Shown: positions 1 to 6,613 of the stretch, piece after piece
Layout: every line of letters starts with the position of its first letter
Position numbering within the stretch: position 1 is the stretch's first letter
Source of the DNA: Candidatus Nanohalarchaeota archaeon
Lineage (GTDB): Archaea; EX4484-52; B79-G9
NCBI GenBank assembly: GCA_017610525.1
Contig: JAFCBW010000016.1
Location: 1-12,127, forward strand
DNA length: 12,127 bases
Direction of reading: 5' to 3'
Program-made: the position numbers and the translations under genes
Notes under the pieces: model-generated
The model's database searches: none
What the model was told of the DNA's origin: nothing
Seen by the model: only the letters and a program-made list of their open reading frames with translations

Positions 1-3
1 AAA

Positions 4-951
4 TCAAAGCCACTTAAGCCTTCTGAAATACAACGCCAGAAAAACAATACTAAGAACCATAACCCCAATAACAACATAAAACCCATACACATAATCCGAA
101 AGTGGCAGATACTCAAAATTCATCCCATATATCCCGCTAATCAGCGTCGGCACCATAATAATCGCAGCAACAGCAGTAATCTTCTTCATAACCACACTCA
201 ACTCATTCGAAACAATAGTCGACTGCATCTCAAAAAGATTATTGATAATATCCCTCTGGATCTTCACAGCATCAATCAACTCCATAGTATCAAGATACAG
301 ATCCTCAAACAACTCAACACACTCCCCCCTGAAAGGCTTCAGATACCCCTTCCGCAATATCTTCATAACCTCAAGATTAGCCGAAAGAGCACTATGAAAA
401 TAAGCAAGAGTCGTATTCAAAGAAAGAATCTTCTGCACATTCTCCCTGCTGATATCAAAAATCTTCTCCTCAATAAAATCCGACGTATCCCCAACCCGAT
501 TAATGACACCCAGATACTCATCATTAATCTTATCAATAATACTAAAAACAACGCCGGGAGCATCCTGTCTGAAAACAAACTTTCCGCGCCCATAATTAAG
601 CAGCTTCGCCAGATTCCCCACACTTTTCACAGACTTCCTACAGACCGTAATAACAAGATTCTTCTTAACAATAAAACCAATAGGAATAGTAACAATATCA
701 TCATCTTCATGAAAAGGCGCCCTGTAAACCACAAGAATATAATCCTCACTCTCAATCCTTGACCGCTCAGTCTCATCAAGACAATCCTCAAAAACCTCAA
801 GATCTATTTTAGCCATCCGAGACAAATAATTAAGCTCATCAGAACTGGGATCAACCACCCGGACCCACGTAAGCCCTGACTTCAGGCCAACATCATCCAG
901 GCGCTGCTCAACTACCATATTATCCTTTAAACAATAAGCGCGCACTGCCAT
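4..951 (-). CDS. corA: CorA-family divalent metal ion channel
   Basis: This is a 315-residue protein with the layout of the CorA (2-TM-GxN) family, which carries Mg2+ (in some members Co2+ or Ni2+) across the cytoplasmic membrane as a homopentamer. A long soluble N-terminal domain (about residues 1-250), rich in acidic and helical sequence, is followed by a hydrophobic segment at about 256-274. The signature YGMNF at 275-279 comes next, then a second hydrophobic segment at about 291-310 and a short basic tail (RRLKWL). Length and motif are normal for the family. The start is supported by a TATA box about 26 nt upstream, which puts the transcription start at or next to the ATG, so the mRNA is probably leaderless. 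The TPR-like gene lies 66 nt upstream on the same strand, but the private promoter argues for separate transcription. The exact ion cannot be told from sequence. Confidence 0.95.
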   Translation of the reverse strand: MAVRAYCLKDNMVVEQRLDDVGLKSGLTWVRVVDPSSDELNYLSRMAKIDLEVFEDCLDETERSRIESEDYILVVYRAPFHEDDDIVTIPIGFIVKKNLVITVCRKSVKSVGNLAKLLNYGRGKFVFRQDAPGVVFSIIDKINDEYLGVINRVGDTSDFIEEKIFDISRENVQKILSLNTTLAYFHSALSANLEVMKILRKGYLKPFRGECVELFEDLYLDTMELIDAVKIQRDIINNLFEMQSTIVSNELSVVMKKITAVAAIIMVPTLISGIYGMNFEYLPLSDYVYGFYVVIGVMVLSIVFLALYFRRLKWL

Positions 952-971
952 TCATAATAAATGTCCTTCAT

Positions 972-983
972 ACTTTATAAAAA
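972..983 (-). promoter_or_regulatory. TATA box of the corA gene (leaderless type)
   Basis: On the minus strand the sequence reads TTTTTATAAAGT, with its centre about 26 nt before the corA ATG. That is the usual archaeal distance from TATA box to transcription start, so the transcript would begin at the start codon. No GGTGA-like ribosome binding site is seen between the box and the ATG. Confidence 0.55.
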
Positions 984-1017
984 TATATGATAACAATCCG
1001 CAAAGAACTAAACAAAC

Positions 1018-1296
1018 TCACTCATCCTCAACCTCAGGCTGCGCCATCTGCGACGCCCTAAGCATAATATCATCCCTATGGACCGCACTCCCCTTAATCC
1101 TCCCTGCAAACTCAACAGCCTTGGAAACATCGCCAAGCTTAACATAAGTATCTGCAATATGCCACAAAAGAAACTCATCATCCGGATGCGCATCAAGCAT
1201 AGAAAGATTAATCTCAAGCATCGTATCCCAATCTTTCTGAAAATACGCATCTGTCGCCTTCTTAAGCGTCTCCGCATCATATATCGGATGAACCAT
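1018..1296 (-). CDS. Small TPR-like hypothetical protein
   Basis: A 92-residue soluble protein of unknown function. The pattern of paired amphipathic helices (AYFQKDWDTMLEINLSMLDA, then DEFLLWHIADTYVKLGDVSK) resembles tetratricopeptide repeats: a helix, a loop with the AHPDD turn, then W-x-x-A-D-x-Y-x-K-L-G-D, which is close to a TPR second repeat. About two repeats fit, with an acidic tail. Such proteins usually mediate protein-protein contacts; the partner is not visible here. The start at 1296 was chosen because GAGGTG lies 7 nt upstream. A longer reading frame from 1326 would place that binding site inside the gene and add an unlikely hydrophobic leader. It is divergent from the plus-strand pair starting near 1366-1380 and upstream of corA. 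Confidence 0.7.
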   Translation of the reverse strand: MVHPIYDAETLKKATDAYFQKDWDTMLEINLSMLDAHPDDEFLLWHIADTYVKLGDVSKAVEFAGRIKGSAVHRDDIMLRASQMAQPEVEDE

Positions 1297-1303
1297 CACA
1301 AAA

Positions 1304-1309
1304 CACCTC
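1304..1309 (-). promoter_or_regulatory. Ribosome binding site GAGGTG of the TPR-like gene
   Basis: GAGGTG on the minus strand, 7 nt before the ATG at 1296, matches the archaeal anti-Shine-Dalgarno UCACCUCC. It decides the start codon of this gene. A TATA-like CTATATATTG (1331-1340) upstream predicts transcription starting near 1310, giving a very short leader that holds little more than this site. Confidence 0.6.
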
Positions 1310-1330
1310 AAAAACAATAAAAACAATAAA

Positions 1331-1340
1331 CAATATATAG
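1331..1340 (-). promoter_or_regulatory. TATA-like element of the TPR-like gene
   Basis: The minus-strand sequence CTATATATTG lies about 26 nt upstream of the predicted transcript start near 1310. It shares the short divergent intergenic region with the plus-strand promoter at 1352-1358, so the two genes are likely transcribed back to back. Confidence 0.4.
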
Positions 1341-1351
1341 TAACTCAAATA

Positions 1352-1358
1352 TTATATA
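1352..1358 (+). promoter_or_regulatory. TATA box of the paralogous pair
   Basis: TTATATA centred near 1355 predicts a transcription start near 1380-1381. That coincides with an ATG at 1380 that is out of frame with the main reading frame of the gene (see the finding on this start). An AGGTGA at 1364-1369 lies 10 nt before the same ATG. Confidence 0.45.
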
Positions 1359-1365
1359 CATACAG

Positions 1366-1905
1366 GTGATTCTCATAGTATGGGCAAGGACAAAACTGGT
1401 AATATTCGACAATCTTTATCAGGAAGGAGAAAAAGACATCCTCTTCAACTACTCCGGGCCACACCCTGAAAAATTCTACAACAAGATACGCTCAATGATG
1501 CACGACATATTCAACATCCCAAAAGGCCGCATCCAGGAAATGAACTACACATGGGAAACACAGGACAACGCAGACAAATTCAACATCCGCTGGCGCGTCG
1601 TCAAAGAGATGGACATATACACATACCTCAGGTACGACATAATAATCAACGGAAAATCCAAAGAAAATCAGGGCTCAGTCTCCGTAAGACTAAAGCCCAG
1701 AATAATCACAGAATACCCACAGGACACATTAATCCAGCAATCCATCCTCTATGAAATGGCACGCCGCTTCTGGCACAACGCATTCTACGCCAAGCAAAGG
1801 CAAAAATGGATGGAAGAAGGAAGAAACCTTGCCGCGGAATTCGAAAACACCCTAAAGGAATACGGAGAAGAGCTGAGACATCATGGCAGAATTAAAGTAC
1901 ACTGA
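1366..1905 (+). CDS. Hypothetical protein, first of an overlapping paralogous pair
   Basis: A 179-residue soluble protein that I do not recognise. It has no signal peptide or membrane segment. It begins with a short strand (KLVIFDNLY) and a helix around PHPEKFYNKIRSMMHDIF. A run of probable beta strands follows (FNIRWRVVKEMDIYTYLRYD, then SVSVRLKPRI). It ends in two long charged helices with aromatic residues (ILYEMARRFWHNAFYAKQ and onward). This order matches the next gene, so both are probably the same fold, a helix-grip or START-like shape being one guess. The only in-frame start is GTG at 1366, with no ribosome binding site before it. The promoter and an AGGTGA point instead to ATG at 1380, which is one base out of frame, so the N-terminus may carry an indel. 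The end overlaps the next gene by 23 nt, suggesting coupled translation. Confidence 0.75.
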   Translation: MILIVWARTKLVIFDNLYQEGEKDILFNYSGPHPEKFYNKIRSMMHDIFNIPKGRIQEMNYTWETQDNADKFNIRWRVVKEMDIYTYLRYDIIINGKSKENQGSVSVRLKPRIITEYPQDTLIQQSILYEMARRFWHNAFYAKQRQKWMEEGRNLAAEFENTLKEYGEELRHHGRIKVH

Positions 1906-2392
1906 CGAACTCACCCACGAATCAGACAACATCGTCATAAAATTCAAGGGAAAAGAACCATTCCGCCTCAGGAGACACGCACAAGACATCGTCCTGAAAA
2001 CACTTGAGATAGACACACCGAAATTTTACCTGCACTATCTCGGCTGGGACTCAACATGCGGCGCATTCAAAGCAGAATGGCACGCCTACAAGCCATGGGA
2101 CAGGTGGACAAAGATAAACTTCATGTTGCGTACATGGGGCGAGCAGACTCTTGGAGACCCTGAAAAAAACGGTTGGATGACAATAAAACTGGCAGGCATG
2201 CTCGAGACAAAATACGAATACACCCACAGCATCCAAAGATCACTCTGGTGGTCCTACAACTACCTCTTCTACAACAAGAACCGCCAGGAAATATTCGAAG
2301 AAGCAAGAGACCTCTACTTCAGGCTCCTCAACGAGCTAAAAAAACTATATGGAATATACCAAAAAGAAGACACCGTAGCCGCAAGAATCTAG
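1883..2392 (+). CDS. Hypothetical protein, second of the paralogous pair
   Basis: A 169-residue soluble protein of unknown function, rich in Trp and Tyr. The order of predicted elements follows the preceding protein: N-terminal strand (DNIVIKFKG), helix (RLRRHAQDIVLKTLEI), strands (FKAEWHAYKPWDRWTKINFM and WMTIKLAGMLETKYEY), then helices (SLWWSYNYLFYNKNRQEIF and RDLYFRLLNELKKLYG). Identity to the neighbour is low by eye, so paralogy is inferred from this layout and the overlapping arrangement. The ATG at 1883 lies inside the end of the first gene, so the two are probably made together, perhaps as a heterodimer. The stop codon shares a CTAG with the stop of the convergent coiled-coil gene. No catalytic motif is visible. 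Confidence 0.8.
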   Translation: MAELKYTDELTHESDNIVIKFKGKEPFRLRRHAQDIVLKTLEIDTPKFYLHYLGWDSTCGAFKAEWHAYKPWDRWTKINFMLRTWGEQTLGDPEKNGWMTIKLAGMLETKYEYTHSIQRSLWWSYNYLFYNKNRQEIFEEARDLYFRLLNELKKLYGIYQKEDTVAARI

Positions 2393-2913
2393 TATCCCCG
2401 CATCCTGTCCTGCATGTTCTTCAAAATATCAAGTATATGCTCATTCTGCATCCTAAGATCCTTTATTTCAAGAAGAATACGATTCACATCAGAAGAACCA
2501 ACACCCGCAACAGAGGCTGAAGACGCCTGCCCAAAAAACTCATTTCTCTCATCAGTTGTCGAAACATGTTCCTGTGGAACCAAAAGAGGCTCATCCCTGC
2601 GCGGAGGCTCCCAGTCCATAGCCTTCGGAAACACAAGCGGGTCAGTAAGCTCAGGCATCTGCGAATTCGAAACAGCACCCTTATTCGCAAACGGATCCTG
2701 ATCCTGCACAGTGCCCGGCTCAACAAGCGGCGCAGACGGACTCGGCTGCCCCTCCTGCCTGTAGGCACTACTCAACTGCCCACTGCTACCCTCAAGCACT
2801 TTCTTCGAATACGCATTGGAATCATCAAATGCAGAATCAATTTCATCATCAATACTCTTCTTATGAAACGTCATCTTCAGTTTATCCACAAACCCGCCAC
2901 TTATCACAACCAC
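2389..2913 (-). CDS. Hypothetical protein with disordered middle and C-terminal coiled coil
   Basis: A protein of up to 174 residues with no recognised family. The N-terminus is basic and helical (VDKLKMTFHKK) and is followed by an acidic patch. Residues about 45-130 are rich in Pro, Ser, Gln and Glu and look disordered. Residues about 142-170 (RILLEIKDLRMQNEHILDIL and on) form a heptad-like coiled coil, probably an oligomerisation or docking helix. The start is uncertain. GTG at 2913 is close to the transcript start predicted from a TATA-like element at 2937-2946, while GTG at 2889 (giving VDKLKMTF at the N-terminus) looks more natural for the protein. The gene is divergent from the TIM-barrel gene and convergent with the paralogous pair, with which it overlaps by 4 nt. 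Confidence 0.65.
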   Translation of the reverse strand: MVVISGGFVDKLKMTFHKKSIDDEIDSAFDDSNAYSKKVLEGSSGQLSSAYRQEGQPSPSAPLVEPGTVQDQDPFANKGAVSNSQMPELTDPLVFPKAMDWEPPRRDEPLLVPQEHVSTTDERNEFFGQASSASVAGVGSSDVNRILLEIKDLRMQNEHILDILKNMQDRMRGY

Positions 2914-2936
2914 CCATAAAACATCAGACCAGAAAA

Positions 2937-2946
2937 ATTATTTATT
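2937..2946 (-). promoter_or_regulatory. TATA-like element of the coiled-coil gene
   Basis: The minus-strand AATAAATAAT lies about 26 nt before position 2915, where the transcript would begin, just ahead of the GTG at 2913. It sits in the 117-nt divergent spacer shared with the TIM-barrel gene promoter. Confidence 0.35.
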
Positions 2947-3000
2947 CTGGCTCGCGCAATATAATACATATAACACAATATACTATTTAACACATTAGAA

Positions 3001-3010
3001 TATATAAATA
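3001..3010 (+). promoter_or_regulatory. TATA box of the TIM-barrel gene (leaderless type)
   Basis: TATATAAATA is centred about 26 nt upstream of the ATG at 3031, so transcription should begin at or within a base or two of the start codon. No Shine-Dalgarno-like sequence is present between the box and the ATG, which supports a leaderless mRNA. Confidence 0.6.
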
Positions 3011-3030
3011 TTGAACACTCGCGGATAATC

Positions 3031-5121
3031 ATGACAGAACAGGAAAAAAAGAAAAACACTGGAAACCCGAAAGAAAAATACATTGACAACAGGTGGACTG
3101 AAGGCAACGACCCCGTCAACTACATCATCGGAGTCACACCCGGATTCTCGCAGTTTGAGCAGGGCGAAGAAAAACTGACAAACATGGGTCTCGCCCGAAA
3201 GATCATGAAAGCCGCGCGCCTCGGCTTCGACTTCTGCCAGATAGACTACGAAGCCCTCTCGGAAATGTTTGAGGCAGACATAAAAGAACAAATAGCCCAC
3301 ATCAAAGAAAGCCAGGGAAACATAGACACAGGCCGCAAATTCGAAGTAGGCCTCCACCTCCAGACAGACCTCGACCTGTGCATCGCCGGCGCATACGAAT
3401 GGAAAATCATGCATGAGCGCCTGACAAAAGGCGCATACTCAGCAAGAAGGCTCATCGAAGCAAAATACTTTCTCTTCCACACTTCATCGCGCATAAGACC
3501 CCACGTAACATTCGATGTAGGCCAGCAGGAAGCAAGAGTAGCCCTGTACTCCTTCGACGGCACAAACCTGGCACAGTTCATGCAGGAAGTAGATGATGGC
3601 AAATTTGTAGACCCCGCAAGAGGACCTGTAACCTGCCCCACATCAACACCAGACGGCACAAAATTTGTAAGCATGCAGGACTGGTTCATGGGCCGGTTCA
3701 TAACCATACTCTTCAATGCCATGGGTGCCCCCGCCGACGTAAGCAGTGTCGCATTCTTCGACGACTTCATGCTGGAACAAAACGGTACCGGTTTTCAGGC
3801 AGGATATGACCTAAACGTGGAAAAGTATCAGAAGCTCACAGCTGAATTGAACAAAGAAATGAAGACACGAAAAGACAATATGAGTGCTGCATGGAAAAAT
3901 AGGCAAAAACAACTTTTAATAGCAAAGCAACAACATCAGGAAGCAAACAGAGCATTTCCCGCTCAATATGAAATTGAACTTAGAGAAATCGAAACAGATA
4001 TACAAGCATTAAATTCTGGCTCTATGGAGGAAGGTATACAACAAGAAGTATTAAGAGAAAACCCACACATCGAAGACGGAATCAAAGCAGTTAGCACAGT
4101 AAGATCATACCTCATGAGAACAGAATTCAAAGACGTCTTTGCCTTCTGGCGCCGCCATGGTTCAGAAGCAGAAGAACAGGTAGCCTATCGCATCATCGCA
4201 AAATACATGTGGCTGACAAACGACCCACTATGGGTAGACATCGTAGGCATGAAATACGACCCCGACCAGATAACATGGCGCAACGAACTGGGATACGAAT
4301 ACTACTCAAAAGACAAAAAATCACAGGACAAAAACGGTCCCACACTAAAAATACTCGTAGAAAAACTAATCACAGCCGTCGCAGCCAAATACATTCAGGG
4401 CCATCTTTTCGTAAAAGAAGATAAATGGTCAATGAAAATGGACGATAATGAAATCCCCTCCCACATATCAGTATACGAATACACCAAAGAATCAAACATG
4501 AAAATATACATAGAAACAGCCATGCCCCCACAGGGCCAGGAAGGGCAGCTAAGAATCATGAGCGCAAACGAGCACGTAAAACTCGTAAAAAACCTTGACA
4601 TGGGCAAAATCACATCATACTGCGTTGACTTCGAACACCTCACCGTAAACTACATATACGTAGACAAAGACATCGGATCACTCCCGGACGGCGACGCCAA
4701 ATACATAACCATGGTGCACATAAACGCCCCCCGCCCAATCATGGGCGCACACGCACCAATCGACAAAATATCGCACGACATGCAAATCATATACCGCTGG
4801 CTCCACCTCATGCGCCAAAAAGGCATGAAAAACGCCTACCTCATCTGGGAAATGGGCTCATACGGCGTAAGAGAAAGCGCAGTAGCATTCCGAAAGCTCA
4901 TGGAAGAACTAGGCAAAGACACAGACCCCCTCCACCTTCCAAAAGAATTCTATGGAATTGACGAGATGTTCGAACAGCAGCAATGGGTAAACATGAGAGA
5001 ACACGCATACGACCCCCTGAAAGGCCTCATAGCAAACCCCGAAGAAGACCACGGCCTCCTCTCAACAGAAGCAGTAAAGAAAAACAAGCTAAACGAATGG
5101 CTTGCAGGACGATACAAATAA
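3031..5121 (+). CDS. Endonuclease IV/xylose isomerase-like TIM-barrel protein with helical insert
   Basis: A 696-residue protein that looks like an enlarged member of the AP endonuclease family 2 (TIM barrel) superfamily, which includes DNA repair endonuclease IV and sugar isomerases/epimerases. Several endonuclease IV-type metal ligands have candidates in order: H109 in GLHLQ, H150 in LFH, E495 in YIETA, D533 and H536 in VDFEH, H563 in MVHI, H574 in GAHAPI and E607 in IWEMG. The residue two before H574, Asp in endonuclease IV, is Gly here. About 240 extra residues separate the two halves, including a Gln/Lys/Glu-rich helical stretch (262-347) with different codon use. The tail after residue 650 (REHAYDPLKG, then PEEDHG to the end) looks like a family-specific C-terminal module. 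The substrate, DNA or sugar, cannot be decided. The mRNA is probably leaderless. A small ORF resembling the tail lies 32 nt downstream. Confidence 0.7.
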   Translation: MTEQEKKKNTGNPKEKYIDNRWTEGNDPVNYIIGVTPGFSQFEQGEEKLTNMGLARKIMKAARLGFDFCQIDYEALSEMFEADIKEQIAHIKESQGNIDTGRKFEVGLHLQTDLDLCIAGAYEWKIMHERLTKGAYSARRLIEAKYFLFHTSSRIRPHVTFDVGQQEARVALYSFDGTNLAQFMQEVDDGKFVDPARGPVTCPTSTPDGTKFVSMQDWFMGRFITILFNAMGAPADVSSVAFFDDFMLEQNGTGFQAGYDLNVEKYQKLTAELNKEMKTRKDNMSAAWKNRQKQLLIAKQQHQEANRAFPAQYEIELREIETDIQALNSGSMEEGIQQEVLRENPHIEDGIKAVSTVRSYLMRTEFKDVFAFWRRHGSEAEEQVAYRIIAKYMWLTNDPLWVDIVGMKYDPDQITWRNELGYEYYSKDKKSQDKNGPTLKILVEKLITAVAAKYIQGHLFVKEDKWSMKMDDNEIPSHISVYEYTKESNMKIYIETAMPPQGQEGQLRIMSANEHVKLVKNLDMGKITSYCVDFEHLTVNYIYVDKDIGSLPDGDAKYITMVHINAPRPIMGAHAPIDKISHDMQIIYRWLHLMRQKGMKNAYLIWEMGSYGVRESAVAFRKLMEELGKDTDPLHLPKEFYGIDEMFEQQQWVNMREHAYDPLKGLIANPEEDHGLLSTEAVKKNKLNEWLAGRYK
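3814..4065 (+). other. Compositionally distinct helical insert within the TIM-barrel gene
   Basis: This segment (about residues 262-345) codes for a polar, probably coiled-coil helix pair. By hand count 18 of 85 codons (261-345) end in T, against 6 of 100 in residues 351-450. Gln is CAA in 8 of 10 cases here, whereas CAG dominates in the first 260 residues. The shift begins and ends within one reading frame, between the two halves of the barrel. Confidence 0.55.
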
Positions 5122-5153
5122 CAATAGCGATAACAACAGCAAGGTAAACCACA

Positions 5154-5243
5154 ATGTGCCCCGACGAAACCGAAGGCTTTCTCGAAAACCGCGCCAAAAA
5201 AAAGAAAAAACAAGACATCTGGCAAAAAGAAAAATACAGATAA
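5154..5243 (+). CDS. 29-residue ORF resembling the C-terminal tail of the upstream TIM-barrel protein
   Basis: A short ORF with ATG at 5154 and an AAGGT 8 nt upstream (5141-5145), so it has the signals of a translated gene. From its third residue to its stop it lines up without a gap with residues 670-696 of the preceding protein. 10 of 27 positions are identical (P, E, G, L, A, K, K, K, W, Y) and several others are conservative (D/E, F/L, K/R). Both end with a Trp, four residues, Tyr, then a basic residue and TAA. The middle is lysine-rich. It could be the remnant of a duplicated paralog that lost everything but its last exon-like module, or a functional small peptide that mimics the tail. 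The Lys-rich composition weakens the match somewhat. No promoter of its own is seen, so it would be read from the upstream mRNA. Confidence 0.5.
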   Translation: MCPDETEGFLENRAKKKKKQDIWQKEKYR

Positions 5244-5287
5244 CCCATAACCACAAGAAACCATAAACCAAAACTAACCACAACACG

Positions 5288-5333
5288 AGTGGGTGGGGGC
5301 TAGGGGACGGACTACCCAAAAAAACCAAGGGGG
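5288..5333 (+). other. G-run cluster, possible G-quadruplex
   Basis: In a strand that is otherwise poor in G, this stretch holds G-runs of 3, 5 and 4 (5291-5293, 5295-5299, 5303-5306), a GG, and a further run of 5 (5329-5333). It lies between convergent genes. A two-layer G-quadruplex is easily drawn; a three-layer one would need a loop of about 22 nt. A competing hairpin TGGGT/ACCCA (5290-5294 with 5314-5318) is also possible. The rest of 5244-5389 is A/C-rich spacer with no gene. Confidence 0.35.
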
Positions 5334-5378
5334 AATTACTTCTTATATTGGCAAATATATTCTAAAATCTCAAAATCC

Positions 5379-5388
5379 AAAAAAAAAA
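5379..5388 (-). terminator. Poly-T terminator after the glucan synthase operon
   Basis: Ten consecutive A on the given strand read as T10 in the transcript, one base after the stop codon of the minus-strand glycosyltransferase. Archaeal RNA polymerase terminates at such U-runs without needing a hairpin. Confidence 0.6.
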
Positions 5389-5389
5389 C

Positions 5390-6604
5390 CTACCACATAA
5401 GCCCCGGATTAGGCTTCCAGTCAGCGCAATTATACTCATCAACAACCCTCTCATAAACCGCCTTCGTCATCCCCGCAACATTATCCCAACTATACATATC
5501 CCTCACAGTACCATAAGCATTATTCACAATACTATCCCTCAAGCCATCATCCACAAGAACCCTCTTAATCCCAATCGCAAGCGACTCAGAATGCCCGGAC
5601 CACACCTTCAGGCCATTCACCCCATGCTGAACAATCTCAGAAAGCCCGCCAGTATCCGCAACCACAACAGGCGTATGCGAAGCCATACCTTCAAGCGCAA
5701 CAATCCCGAACGGCTCATAGCGCGATGGGATAACAACAACATCAGACACATGCAAAAGCGCATCAAGCGTCCTATCATCCATATAGCCGGTAAACAGCAC
5801 CTTATCACCCAACCCCATCTGCCACACCAGAGCCTTACACTTATCAGTCATATACCCTTCCCCTGTAATCACAAACTTCGCATCAGGCACCTCCGAAAGA
5901 ACAGACTGCACAGCACCCACAAGCACATCAACCCCCTTCTCCCACACATGCCTCCCGACAAAAAAGACAATCTTCTCATGCGGCAAAGCAAACTTCCCCC
6001 TAACCTCAGAATAATGCGCAGAATCAGAACTATACTTAGACACATCCACCCCATTCACAACCACATCCACATTCTCCCATGGCGTAGAAAACGCAGAACA
6101 CACGCTCTGCTTCATAAAATTAGAACACACAATAACCCTCCACGACTCATACACCATCTTGCGCTCAATATCATGTATCAACTCCTGCCTGTCCTCATAA
6201 ATACCCCCCCGTCGCCCTTCCTCAAGCGAATGAATAGTAGATATAAGAGGAATCCTGAAAATATGCTTAAGCCCCACAGCCGCAGTCGCCACAAGCCAGT
6301 CATGCGCATGTATCAGCGAAACATCCCTAAACTCCTCAAGAACATGGCTCGCCTCCTTCTGCATAAGAACATTCATCTGGAGCGCCCACGACGGAAAATC
6401 CTCAGCAGGAATATTATCAGCATCAAACCGGAACACATGAACCCCATTAACATTCTCATAACCCTGGTTCCCTGAAAAAGCGCACACAACAACAATCGGC
6501 TCAATACCTGCCTTCACCTGCGCACGCGTCAACTCCTCCACATGAGTACCAAGCCCGCCAACCTTATGCGGCGGATATTCCGACGTTAAATGAAGCACTT
6601 TCAT
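5390..6604 (-). CDS. GT4/GT5-type glycosyltransferase, probable glycogen (glucan) synthase
   Basis: A 404-residue retaining GT-B glycosyltransferase, cytoplasmic, with no signal peptide. The N-terminal acceptor domain starts with a Rossmann strand and the glycine loop (KVGGLGTHVEEL, 14-25), followed by IHAHDWL (98-104) and NGVDVSKY (184-191). The C-terminal donor domain has GRHVWEKG (217-224, with Arg and Lys that normally contact the diphosphate) and the E-x7-E pair E297/E305 in PSRYEPFGIVALEG. The layout is that of archaeal glycogen synthases, which use ADP- or UDP-glucose to extend alpha-1,4-glucan. Other GT4 roles (lipid or surface sugar transfer) cannot be excluded, but the neighbouring GT3 synthase and debranching enzyme favour glycogen. 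The start is secure: GAGGT lies 6 nt upstream and overlaps the stop codon of the preceding gene, so the two are translated as an operon. Confidence 0.85.
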   Translation of the reverse strand: MKVLHLTSEYPPHKVGGLGTHVEELTRAQVKAGIEPIVVVCAFSGNQGYENVNGVHVFRFDADNIPAEDFPSWALQMNVLMQKEASHVLEEFRDVSLIHAHDWLVATAAVGLKHIFRIPLISTIHSLEEGRRGGIYEDRQELIHDIERKMVYESWRVIVCSNFMKQSVCSAFSTPWENVDVVVNGVDVSKYSSDSAHYSEVRGKFALPHEKIVFFVGRHVWEKGVDVLVGAVQSVLSEVPDAKFVITGEGYMTDKCKALVWQMGLGDKVLFTGYMDDRTLDALLHVSDVVVIPSRYEPFGIVALEGMASHTPVVVADTGGLSEIVQHGVNGLKVWSGHSESLAIGIKRVLVDDGLRDSIVNNAYGTVRDMYSWDNVAGMTKAVYERVVDEYNCADWKPNPGLMW

Positions 6605-6613
6605 AAAAAAACC

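Noticed and set aside
2389..2919. Long open frames on the plus strand opposite the coiled-coil gene
   Set aside because: The strong strand bias (few T on the plus strand) removes stop codons from non-coding frames. The translations are Arg/Ile/His-rich without family features, while the minus frame gives a sensible coiled-coil protein.
5591..6475. 294-codon plus-strand frame opposite the GT4/GT5 gene
   Set aside because: It is a shadow caused by A/C-rich composition; the opposite strand has clear glycosyltransferase motifs.
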